In this document: in pieces, positions 46,161-56,407 of the stretch
How the letters are laid out: each line of letters starts with the position of its first letter
Position numbering within the stretch: position 1 is the first letter of the stretch
Program-made: the position numbers and the translations under genes
Origin: Voacanga thouarsii
Lineage: Eukaryota > Streptophyta > Magnoliopsida > Gentianales > Apocynaceae
DNA: 64,000 bases
Assembly: GCA_026120185.1 (NCBI GenBank)
Contig: JANUWF010002285.1
Span: forward strand, 1,736,001 to 1,800,000
Reading direction: 5' to 3'
Notes under the pieces: generated by a model
The model's database searches: none
Told to the model about the DNA's origin: nothing
What the model saw: only the letters and a program-made list of their open reading frames with translations

Positions 46161-47140
46161 TAGAAGTCTGAGTTTATGTATCCCGTAGGAACTAAATCAT
46201 CAGCCCTGTAAACTAGCATATAATCTCTGTTCTCTTGAGGTACTTGAGAATATACTTTACAGCCTGCCAAATGAACCTCCCCAGGGTTTGACTGACATCT
46301 ACTAACCAAGCCTACAGCAAAGCAGATATCTGGCCTAGTACATAGAATGGCGTACATGAGACTTCCCACAACCGAAGCATAGAGAATCCTACTCATTCTG
46401 TCCTTTTCTTCTTAAGACTTAGGATAGTCCCTTGAAGAAAATGACAATCTATGTCTGCCAGGAATTAGAGCTCCCTTGCATGAGTCCATGCTGTACTTGA
46501 CCAGCATCTTATCAATGTATGCCGTTTGGGATAATCCTAACATTCTCTGCTTCCTATTTCTAAGAAGTCTAATCCCAAGAATGTAGCTGGCTTCTCCCAA
46601 GTCCATCATACTAAATTGACTAGACAGCCAAACCTTTGTAGATGACAATAACCCCACATCATTTCCAATGAGTAGAATGTCGTCCACATACAAGATAAGA
46701 AAAACCACATTAATGCCTTCAAGTTTCCTGTACACACATGATTCATCCTCTTTTTGAATAAAACTATAAGACTTTATAGTCTTATCAAAACGAATGTTCC
46801 AAGCTCACGATGCCTGCTTAAGTCCATAAATTGACATCTTAAGCTTGCAAACTACATGTTCTTGGCCATCAGCAATAAAGCCTTCTAGTTGGGACATATA
46901 TATGTCTTCGCTAAGATGGCCATTTAAAAATGCCATCTTAACATTCATTTGCGATATCTCGTAGTCATAATGACATGCAATGGCAAGGAGGATACAGATG
47001 GATTTAAACATGGCTATCGGGAAAAAGGTTTCCTCATAATCGATACCCTCTTTCTGAGTATACCATTTTTCCACAAGCCTAGCTTTGAAGGTTTTCACAT
47101 TCCCATCTGCTCCCCTCTTTTTCTTGTACACCCACTTACA
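46161..47140 (-). pseudogene. Copia C3 reverse transcriptase
   Basis: FKARLVEKWYTQKEGIDYEE, QMNVKMAFLNGHLSEDIYMS (the Asp of W-Q-M-D-V-K is Asn), CKLKMSIYGLKQAS, FLILYVDDILLIGNDVGLLS (intact Y-V-D-D), LGEASYILGIRLLRNRKQRM, ILYASVVGSLMYAILCTRPD. A stop lies in the thumb near 46400. The D-to-N change in the first catalytic motif would already disable it. Confidence 0.85.
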
Positions 47141-47520
47141 CCCAATGGGTTTTATCCCTTCAAGTGAAACTACAAGATCCCAAACTTAATTGAAGTATAT
47201 AGACTCAATCTCGATTTTCATTACTTCATGCCATAGATTCGCATCGGCATCAGCAATAGCCTCCTCATATCTAGTAGGGTCTTGTTCCTGATGGTCGGAG
47301 ATTAACTCAAAAGCTTCTCCAGTCCATCCCTTCGGAACCTTACACACCTTCCCACTATGATGAGGCTCCATTTGTACAGGCTCTTAAGGTTGTACCTCTT
47401 CTTGTTCCACAATCGGGTTAGAAGAATTTGATTCCTAAGATAACTTCTCCTCAAGTTCCAACTTAGTTGAACCTTTAGTGGAAGTACTTTGATCATCTTC
47501 TAACTATCTAGCATTGGTAC
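47141..47520 (-). pseudogene. Copia C3 integrase-polymerase linker
   Basis: Poorly conserved join with EPHHSGKVCKVPKGWTGEAF and YEEAIADADANLWHEVMKIE. The W-x-E-A-M-K-x-E motif marks the entry into copia polymerase (here W-H-E-V-M-K-I-E). Broken by shifts. Confidence 0.6.
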
Positions 47521-48219
47521 TAACTAGTACCTTCTGCTTCTTAGGATAATAAAAGTAACCACCATTTGTCCCTTTTGGATACCTAACAAAATGGCACAAT
47601 TCTGATCTTGGTTCCAACTTATCTCCCTTGACCAGTACGTAAGCTGGACAACCCAAATCCTAAGATGATTCAGACTCGGCTTATGACCAATCCACATCTC
47701 ATAGGGAGTCCTAGGTACTGATTTGAAAGGCACCAAGCTCAAAATGTATGCCGCTATTTCTAGGGCATAACCCCAAAAAAACACTGAAAGAGTAGAAAGA
47801 GACATCATGCTCCGGACCATTTCCATCAATGTCCTGTTCCTTCTCTTAGCCACTCTGTTCTGCTGGGATGTCCCTGGCACAAAGAGCTAGGATACTATCC
47901 CATGATATACCATGTAGTCCTTGAATTCACCAAGGAGGTACTCTCCACCACGATCCGATCGTAAGGTTTTGATTAATTTACTTGTCCGACGCTCCACTTC
48001 AGCCTTATACTCCTTGAATTTATCAAAAGAGTCAGACTTGCACCTCATCAGGTAAATATAACCAAACCTTGTACAATCATCCGTGAAAGTGATGAAGTAC
48101 TCAAAACCCCCTTTAGCTGGTGCAGACAATGGACCACACACATCAGTGTGAACAAGACTTAATGTTTCCTTGGCTCTATCCGCCTTTGGTGTAAATGACC
48201 TTTTGGTCATCTTTCCCAC
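47521..48219 (-). pseudogene. Copia C3 integrase
   Basis: LVHTDVCGPLSAPAKGGFEY has the first catalytic Asp; IKTLRSDRGGEYLLGEFKDY the second. SQQNRVAKRRNRTLMEMVRS is the site of the third acidic residue, but N-G-V-A-E-R-R-N reads N-R-V-A-K-R-R-N: Glu has become Lys. FFWGYALEIAAYILSLVPFK and RTPYEMWIGHKPSLNHLRIW complete the domain. A stop after GIVS splits the two halves. Confidence 0.85.
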
Positions 48220-48800
48220 ATGCAGGATTCATATTGAGGCCAATTTTCTATTCTCAATGAGCCCAAAGGCCCATCATGGATTAGCCTCTGAATCCTAGTT
48301 GAGTTGATATGACCTAACCTTAGATGCCAAAGGTATGAGTCATTGACATTGGTCTTTCTCTTCTTAGTTAAATGTTTAGATTGAGTATTATTTAGTTGAT
48401 TGTTAATAGAGTTTAAGAAGAATAGATTTCCATACATGTGCCATGTACATAAAATTTCTCCATCTCTACTGATAGAAATACAGGAATAGAAAGATATAGA
48501 ATATCCTTGATATATTAGTTTTGCAATTGAAATCAAATTCTGACGAAAATCAGGTGTATATAAAATATCTTTTAAAACCACTACTCTATTACAATAAAAA
48601 ATAAGATCCAGCTCTCTCTTTGAAAGGGCCCAGACTTGTGCTCTATTTCCCACGCATAGCCCATGTTCATCCTTCTTGAGTCATCTAATCTTTCTAAGCC
48701 TGCAAGGAGTTACAGATATGTTCAGTGGCTCCTAGATCAACAATCCAAGTGGAAGTTGATCTAACCATTGATATAGATTCTAGATAGAAAACATTACCTG
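48207..48800 (-). pseudogene. Copia C3 protease and GAG-pre-integrase
   Basis: TSTWIVDLGATEHICNSL shows the protease site with D-S-G changed to D-L-G. Then DLIFYCNRVVVLKDILYTPD, NLISIAKLIYQGYSISFYS, and the zinc-binding segment SYLWHLRLGHINSTRIQRLI with DGPLGSLRIENWPQYESC. This segment is better kept than in C1 and C2. Confidence 0.8.
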
Positions 48801-49598
48801 CGAGATTTTTCTTGGTCTGAAGATCTTGACACTCCTTTTAGTGTCCCTTCTTCCCATATTTGAAGCACTTACCCTTTGGTTTGTCTTTGGGCTGGGTCTT
48901 GGGCTAGGCCGCTGCATTTTCCTTCTTTCTTTTAAACTTTCTAGGCTTAGGCCTAGTTCTTGAGGAAGAAGCCTTAGCAATCTTGGCCTATGATTGAGGC
49001 TTCATGACATTCTCTGCCATTTGGAGTTCTTTCATTAACTTAGTTAAACTCATGTTTAACTTGTTCATGTTATAATTCAACTTGAATTGAGTAAAGGAGC
49101 CCAGTAGAGACTCGAGAACCATATCCACTTGGCTCTTGGGTCAATAACAGCCCCTAAGATTTTTGCTTCCTCGAAAGAAGCAATCATCTTGAGTATGTGC
49201 TCACTGACTGATGCTCCCTCAGCCATCTTAGTGTTGATTATAGTTCGAAGAGCTTCCTGCCTTGCAGGCCGACTCTTATCTACGAACATAGTGGCCAATG
49301 ACTGACTAATATCATACGTAGAAGTCATGTGCTCGTGTTTTGACTAGAGCACAGTAGACATGGAGACTAGCATATAGCAGCATACCATTTTATTAGCCTT
49401 CATCCATGCCTTCTCAGCCGCTCGCTCTTCGGTGGTATAACCTTCCCTGATCACAGGGAAGGTCTCGTAAAGGACATACTTATACTACTCAGCTGTGAGT
49501 ATTATGTCTAGTTTCCTTTTCCAGTTCACATAGTTTGGACTCATTAACTTATTCTCTCAGAGAATAACGGCTAAAAGATTAAAAGAACCTCCCACCAT
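48801..49598 (-). pseudogene. Copia C3 gag
   Basis: Start codon at 49598-49596 (MVGGSFNLLAVIL). Words: MSPNYVNWKRKLDIILTAE, EERAAEKAWMKANKMVCCYM, STYDISQSLATMFVDKSRPA, VSEHILKMIASFEEAKILG, FTQFKLNYNMNKLNMSLT. The zinc knuckle reads CFKYGKKGH (second Cys changed to Tyr) and a stop follows it. Shifts at about 49140 and 49545. Confidence 0.85.
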
Positions 49599-51405
49599 TT
49601 CTAAAAAATAAAAAATAAAAGAAAGGATTTAGTTTGTGAAAACAAAATAAATTTGTGCACTGAAATTAATTTAGCTCTTAGGAAAATTGACATAGTTTCT
49701 TAGGAAGATTAACAGTTCTCTAAGCTAAGTGTATTAACCACCACAAATTAATTTTCCTTCTAGGTAATGGTCTAGAGGATAACTCCATCGAGGGGATACC
49801 TATTTCCTCTCATTTCCTTTGGACATACCTCACACTATAACCTCCAACGCGGGCTGGCCGATTATAGTACGTGTCCCGAGTTATTAATTACATCCCTCCA
49901 TTAGATCTAGATCCTTGTGGTATCCACATCCTATGCGGGTTCACTCCCAGGGTGACGCGAAGGGACCCACGATCTCTAATGAGGATCATGATGGAAGCCG
50001 TGGGGCCGTTGAAACCCCTCTCCCACTTAGTCTTTTAAAATAAAGGTTTTCTGTGAAAAAAATCCTTTTGAAATTTTCATTAAGTTTTTCTTTAACTCAA
50101 AAATAAAATATCTAAATCCATTAAAATCTCTATGTCAACGTTTATATCCTTTGAGTGATTTTTCCATGGACTAATTTTATTTAAGTAAAAAACTTAATGA
50201 TTTAAAAAATTTTCCAATTAAAACTTTCTAGAGACTTTGGTCTCAATTTTATTTGACAAAACAATCTTTCTTGTGCCAAAATAAAACAAAATGGCTTTCT
50301 ATTTTAACTTACAAAAATATCTATATCCAATATATTTTCTACATCAAGGATTTAATCCTTTGAGAAAAATATCTAATGATTAATTTTTGTTCAAGTTAAA
50401 ATAACCATTTGATTTTTTGAAGAAAAATGTTTTTCTTGTCAAAAATATTCCCAAAGACTTTGGTCTTTGAGAAAACGCGCACATAGGTACACAAAAATAA
50501 ATAACATGCTAGAAAATAGTAGACGTTTTCATGCTATTCTATTTTTAAACCTAAGTGACCAAATAATAGAATTAAACACATTAATTAATTAATTAATTAA
50601 TGGTCTTGTTTAAGCATAAAATCCCTTACTAATATTTTTCATACAAATATATTCAATGACTAATAATTATTGCAAAAATATTAACTTCGTCTGGTATAAG
50701 ACCCAAAAATGGAAAAAGCACAAGAAAATTGCAAAAAAAAAAAAACTATTGGTCCATGTACACCTGCCGCACTAGATCGGAGCCTTTTTACACTGCGGTT
50801 CACCGCAAGCTCGGTGTACTAGCCGCACTGGATCGCTCGCCTTATGGACTATCCAAGCCCGCGACCTGCTCTAGTGCCCGCTTCAGTGCTCAACCTGCAC
50901 TATTGCTACCAACTCGCGTGCGCCTAATTGACCCACTTGACCCGCGTGTTTATTCGAATTCAATTTGCAATTTGCATGCAATTGCAAATTGCATTCGTTT
51001 CATGCGGTGGCTTCCAGCTGACACACAGCCGACACGGCTCCAGGCACAAATCGCAGTGGCGGCTTGGCTCCAGCTCGGCTCTAGTGGTGGCTTAGGAACA
51101 GTGTATCATCTTCTTCATTTTTCTGCGCGAAAATTTTTTCTGCTTTTCTCCCACGTCTTCTTTGGACATTTTCCATTACAAAAAAACCCATCCAAACTAA
51201 AACACATTCGCCTATACCCTTCCAAATTGGGTTTACACAGCTGTTCTATGAAAGCATGAAAAATTTACAAAAGGCCAATACTTCCACTGTGAAGCTCACA
51301 TAAGTCATATCCCATACCAAAATAGCTAAGAATCACAAGCTTAAGCACCAAACAATGATCTTCTCCATTTTTATTAACTAACATGCTCCCTAAGTTGATC
51401 AAAGA
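49599..51405 (-). other. Copia C3 leader
   Basis: A 1.8 kb noncoding 5' region between primer site and gag. The gag-near half matches the C1 leader, including the block at 49850-50020, two tandem units (about 50095-50470) and their hairpins. The LTR-near part (50740-51110) is a GC-rich island with words CGCACTGGATCG and AGCTCGG. A 176-codon open frame runs on the opposite strand across it (50729-51259). Confidence 0.7.
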
Positions 51406-51424
51406 ACCTGTCTCTAATACCACT
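51406..51424 (-). other. Copia C3 primer-binding site
   Basis: Minus strand AGTGGTATTAGAGACAGG right after the LTR end CCAACA. One base differs from TGGTATCAGAG, the complement of the initiator tRNA-Met 3' end. Confidence 0.85.
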
Positions 51425-53421
51425 TGTTGGTCTAGAAAAACAAAAGAGCATGTTGTGCGAGAGAAAACAAAAAAAATAGAGGAAAAAACATAGCTTAACA
51501 ACAGCACGAAAGCATTCAAAACATACCTTTGTATGCCATAAAGCTTTTTGGTTGTGAAGAAATCGACTGGACCGCAGGGATGGCTCCTTCTCCTCCGCTT
51601 GATGAAGCTTCTGGTTGAAAACCCACTATCCACCTACTACGCCTTGTTTGCATGAACACCGAGCTTTTTGGATCTCGGAATATTCTATTGCCTCAATCCT
51701 TGTCGGTGAAACAAACAGGCGAGGAGAGTGGTCTCAATGTTCTTGGCCCTTTTTGCTATTGATTAGCAAAAACCAAGAACAAAAACAAGAGAATGAGAGT
51801 AATGAGAGAGAGAGAAAGATTAGGAGAAAAATAGGGGTTTTTTTTTCCTTATCAGAGAGGCGTAAGTTCTATGGCCAAAAAACTAGGTCTCTAATATATG
51901 ATAACAATATCCCCAGGATATGATATTTCAAACATCTGGATGTTATCAACAGAGTAAGTTTGGCTTAACCCTAAACTCTTCTGAACCGTATTTGGAAAAA
52001 ATCTTATGGTCCAGGATATTGACCAAAATAATATTTATTATTTTTGTTGGACCCAAAAAGTCGAAAATAATAAACATCAATTACTTATTTTTTTAGACTT
52101 GTAGAAATAACCTAATAAATAATTAATGAGCCCAAATGAACCAAAAATAATTAAAAATTATTTATTTATTTCTTGGGCTTATATAAATAACTCAACAAAT
52201 AATTAAACATTAATTATTTCCCTCTAGTTTAAGCCCAAGTTAATTTTCTAATTATTCAAACTAGACCCTGATTCTGAATAATTAATTAACCAATTAAACC
52301 AGATAATAAATTTCTCTCAATTCTTTTTTATTTATTTTTATTCTAGTCTAATAATAAATTTGAATTCCTAAATAAAATAAAATCCTCTATAACTAAGACC
52401 AATTCCTGGAACAAAAAATAATTAGGACTTATGGGCTATTCCAATGACTAAAAAGACACATCGCCTTAGGTATTAAAATGACCAAAATCCCTTACTATAT
52501 AAATAGATGTATTTTGCATTTTAAATATTTCATGGTATCACCATAAGGAAATATTAACCCTAAGGACAATGTTGCATTAGCAAAGTCCCGGACCTACAGG
52601 TGAAATGACTAAAATACTCTTCTACACATTGCCATGCATTTATAGAGGAAGAAGTGTACTAACATCACACTAAATGACATCTACCATCCTTAAGCTTCTA
52701 GTCCAATGATCCACGACTTCTTGGAGTGTTTTCGCTTTCCAAGGAAGCTACCCTAAAGCAAACATCCAGGTCATGTTTTCTAGGGCCCTAGACATTTTAG
52801 ATTATTCAGACAATCACAAGGGGCGATATTGTATAGAAACTATCTTGTACAAGTCTATCTTAACTAACTAGTTACATATATACCCAATATACAAGTATAT
52901 TGGTTCTACAATAGAACCTCAACTATAGCATATCAAAGTACATGATTCTATCTTCGTCAGACCACCAACTCATACTCAAGTCGTAGAGTACTAGTTCGCG
53001 ATGTAGCTGTAGTAGTCTAGGTTTCTATCAAATAGTACTTTAAGAAACCACTACTATAGGTCTTGTTCTACGTATTCGAAATATGTTGATGTTATGAAGT
53101 GAGTGGACTACTCACTGGCTAAAGGTAAGCCATTCCCCATTTGAAATTCATAACATAATAACCTAAACGTGATGAGATTCTTATTCTCATCAATTGGTTA
53201 AGAACAAATGTTTATATGTTCAAATAACCCGTAATCCATACCTTACTGTGAAAGACCACCATTCACATGGATCACTTATTTAAACAAAGTGGGTCTTTTC
53301 CAAACAAAATTGTGCACAAATAAAAAGTAAAATCACAAACGATTTCTGAAAATAAATTCTTTTATTAAAATATTTATTATTTACATCAGAAATCTAGTCT
53401 AAGAGGGCATACATCCCAACA
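51425..53421 (-). repeat. Copia C3 5' LTR
   Basis: TGTTGGTCTAG...CATCCCAACA. Pairs with 43686-45685. TATA-like ACTATATAAATAGA at 52494-52507. Followed at once by the CCTAT duplication and the second half of the G LTR. Confidence 0.9.
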
Positions 53422-53909
53422 CCTATTACACAATAAAAGTCGTGGGAATTTAATTGGGAATAAATAGAATAAAAGGAAAATTTTAAGTAAAAGTCGGGTG
53501 TTGCCCGAAGTGACCAGGTGTTGGGTGTCCTTCTTAGACCTAGCGCTGGGTTTAATTTGCCCAATTTGGCCAGCTGGCTGAGGAGACATGGCGCTAGGTC
53601 ACCTTCTTTGGCCTGGCACTGGGCAAGCGCTGTCCCATCACTAGTTTCATTTTTTCTTGTCCTCTACTTTTCTCTTGCGCTCCTTTAACCTTCCACAGAA
53701 ATTGTTGGGCAAATGCAGTTTTCTCTGGCCTTATCTTTGGCACTCATCTCTTTACATTCTTCATATTCTTTGGCTTATTGGTTGGCTTTGCTTGAAGTGT
53801 CCCTAGTAAGCCTCCATGTCTTGCATTCTTTCAAGGTGCCATGAAGTATGGCTTGTAGTTCCATCCCCCTTCTTTAGCTTTAACATATTGTTTGAATGGA
53901 TTCGTATCA

Positions 53910-54454
53910 ATTAGCTAACTATATATGCATATATAATGCAAATAATTAGGTCTTTAATTATGTGCATTATTATTCCACTATTTTAGTCAAGCAAAAATCC
54001 CCCACTGTTGATTCGAGAAAGCCCATTGGAAGTTCTCCTAGTGGACTGGTATCCAAATTCCTCAAGAATGACCTTGGGTTTGCCCAACAAGCCACCATTA
54101 AGTTCAATGGTAGGTATCTAATACCAATTACATCATATGTAATTACTGGATTATTGGGTGATTAACATCTTTTAATCTTAAAGTATTTAAGCAAATTCAA
54201 CCTTGCCTCTAATTTTCTTTATACTTGAATTAGCCTAACCTGGAAAAAGAAACTAGTTAAACCCATCCCATTAATCATGAATGTAAAATTCCATAGCTTG
54301 AACATACCAAGTGTCAAGTAGGCTTTGGTTAGCCTAACAACTTAGTCTTGAAAAAGGACTCTTATTCTTACTATATTAATGGAAGACATTACGGTTTAAT
54401 TTTTATTAATTGATGGATTTTTAATATTTGTGGCAAACACATAATATGCATAAT
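53910..54454 (-). other. Copia C2 leader, gag-near part
   Basis: Reverse complement of the C2' leader at about 62360-62850 (words GCATATATAATGCAAATAATT, TTCGAGAAAGCCCATTGGAA, CAAATTCCTCAAGAATGACC, AGGACTCTTATTCTTACT). No reading frame. Cut by element G on the left and S2 on the right. Confidence 0.75.
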
Positions 54455-54459
54455 ATCAT

Positions 54460-56402
54460 TAATGCGTAAATTTTGGGTGTATAAAAATTATTAAATTTAA
54501 ATCCATTCCTTAGCCAAGTTTTAATTAAAACATTAATCCCAAATTACACATACAAGTAAGTATACTCATCACAAGCATAGTATATGGAATTAATGAGTAT
54601 CGATCCTCAAAGGAACAAGAACACACTAATCAATTTTCACTCATTGTTTAACCTACAAACTAAATTGATAAAGAAATCAAAATCAAAATCAAAACAAAAT
54701 ATATATACAACTCATGGAAAGAAAAACATGCAATCAAATAGTTATTCTCAAACACATGACATGAATCATCCAATACTTATCACAAACAATTATTTTCTTA
54801 GCATCATGAAGGAATATAAAGTAAAATTCAATCATTTCCCAAGTCATGAACCACTTATATAAACTCCATTTTTTTTCCTAATCTATGGAATTACTGTTTC
54901 TTAATTAAATTAGTAGATTTCTCAATCTCACTAAAACAACCAAAAGTTGCGTTCGCTCGATTCCTCATAAATTATCCCTATACTTTAGGTGACAATAAAT
55001 ATGAAATTAATCAATGATCCTATGCTCTAGGAGAAATTAACTAATCTTTGATTATTCTAATTCTTTAATATTAACATTGTTTCCCAAGTCCATTAAGATT
55101 TAACAAATATGAAATCAATGCAATAAACTTCTAACATCGTTTTCCAAGTCAATTAGAAGAAAACACATCAATAACCAGTGATAACAACTAATCAAATACC
55201 AAAGAAAATAATTAATTAATCAAAGATTAAATAAATTCAAAATCATAAATCCAAGAATAATATCCAAATATAATTAAAGAATTAAACTTATCATTGTTCA
55301 AGAAAAAGAAAACAATGGAAAGAGATAAATACCTATAGACATGCCTTGCAATTTTTAATGAAAACTCTTCCAAAAATCAATGCTTCTTGAATAATTTCTC
55401 TAGAGAAAATATTAATGGTGCACTCTAAAATATTTTCCTAAGTGTCTACATTGAACACACACCTATTACATGCGTGAATGACCTTATTTATAGGAACAAG
55501 AACTTGTTAAAAAATCCTACACCAAGCAGGAGTAATTTCCTAATAGAATTCAAATAAAGAAGGCCACCAACTGAAAGAATTGGCAACTGTGTTTTGTTGT
55601 CATTTTGCACTAAAGACACACTCTTGTGGAAGCTAAATTGTTCTTTGTCAAAGCCACTGAAAAATAAGTCGTTTCCTTTTCCTTTTTATTTAAGCCGACT
55701 GAAGCTACGGCTTTTTCATCTTCTTGCTAAAGCCACCGCAATTTCCTATGAATTCAGCTCACCCAAGCCGAATTCTAATTTTGCTAAGCTAATGAGCTTT
55801 GTCTGAGCCGAGCTAACGGGATGTATCTTTCTTTTGCTGTCGGCTCACCTGAGCTGAGTTTGCTCCTGTATCGAGCCATGAGAACTGAGCCACCAAAATT
55901 TCCTTTTCTTTGGTCTTCTCATTGAAGGCGGCTTAGCCGAGCTGCCAACCCACCGAGCCATTCTCGTTGTAGTTGCATGCTCCCCATGATTTTTGTTTGT
56001 CATTTTTCTATTTTGCTTGTCTTATTTCATTTGTTCAGTGATGATCGAGCTATTTTTTCCCCCTTTTTTGTCTTTTGTTGAGCTGCGAGCCACAGCTTCA
56101 CTTTCTTTTGTTTCCTTTTCAATTTCCAATTTCATAGTTCCTACTTTGTGTTTTTCTAATTTGCACTGTCCTTCTCCAGACTTGGCTCGGCACCAGGTCC
56201 ATCTTCTTAGCTAGGTGCTGGGTCTACACTGGAAAAGTATCCAATTTTCCTCCAAATTCACCTATTTTTGCATAAAATCATGGGAAAATATTTTTATAAG
56301 TGAAATATCAAATAGGAAGGAATATGACTAGTTATTATATTAAAAGTATCACAAAATATAATCAAATAACTAGGAAAATATATAACAATTTAGGCCATAT
56401 CA
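54460..56402 (-). repeat. Solo LTR S2 of the element A family
   Basis: 1943 bases flanked by ATCAT (54455-54459, 56403-56407). It aligns with the element A LTRs: TAAATTTTGGGTGTATAAAA at the left, ATTTTTATAAGTGAAATATC and GAATATGACTAGTTATTATA near the right, end GCCATATCA. The left TG is now TA. TATA box at 55482-55493. It carries many GAGCC/GGCTT words at 55690-55960 and GGCTCGGCACCAGGTCC at 56183. No interior is attached, so it is a recombination product. Confidence 0.85.
55482..55493 (-). promoter_or_regulatory. LTR TATA box in solo LTR S2
   Basis: Minus strand CCTATAAATAAGG at the position equal to 19284 and 31096 in the element A LTRs. Confidence 0.55.
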
Positions 56403-56407
56403 ATCAT

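Larger units (their letters stand above)
43686..53421 (-). mobile_element. Copia element C3, structurally complete
   Basis: A 9.7 kb minus-strand copia element: LTRs 43686-45685 (2000 bases) and 51425-53421 (1997 bases), tract 45686-45700, pol and gag 45705-49598, leader 49599-51405, primer site 51406-51424. Target duplication CCTAT at 43681-43685 and 53422-53426. The uninterrupted target is preserved at about 35560 in the other LTR of G. All parts are in the standard copia order (gag, protease, integrase, polymerase, RNase H), yet frame breaks and active-site losses make it inert. Confidence 0.9.
35002..53909 (-). mobile_element. Gypsy element G with nested insertions
   Basis: Minus-strand Ty3/gypsy element flanked by ATTAG (34997-35001 and 53910-53914). 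3' LTR 35002-36003, purine tract 36004-36020, 5' LTR 43124-43685 plus 53427-53909, primer site 43102-43119, gag from 42271, protease 40930-40619. Reverse transcriptase, RNase H and integrase are absent; in their place lies a plus-strand gypsy remnant (P) with solo LTR S1 inside. C3 splits the 5' LTR. G landed in the C2 leader just before gag. Confidence 0.8.
43124..53909 (-). repeat. Gypsy G 5' LTR, split by copia C3
   Basis: Parts 43124-43685 and 53427-53909, together about 1045 bases, align end to end with 35002-36003. The left terminal TG has become TT. The right end is TTCGTATCA. The CCTAT duplication of C3 separates the halves. GC-rich words recur at 53505-53640 (GACCTAGCGCTGGG, GGCGCTAGGTC, GGCCTGGCACTGGGC). 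Confidence 0.85.

Noticed and set aside
51265..51633. 122-codon minus-strand frame at the C3 LTR-leader border
   Set aside because: It runs across the primer site and LTR edge, so cannot be an element protein; no motif seen.
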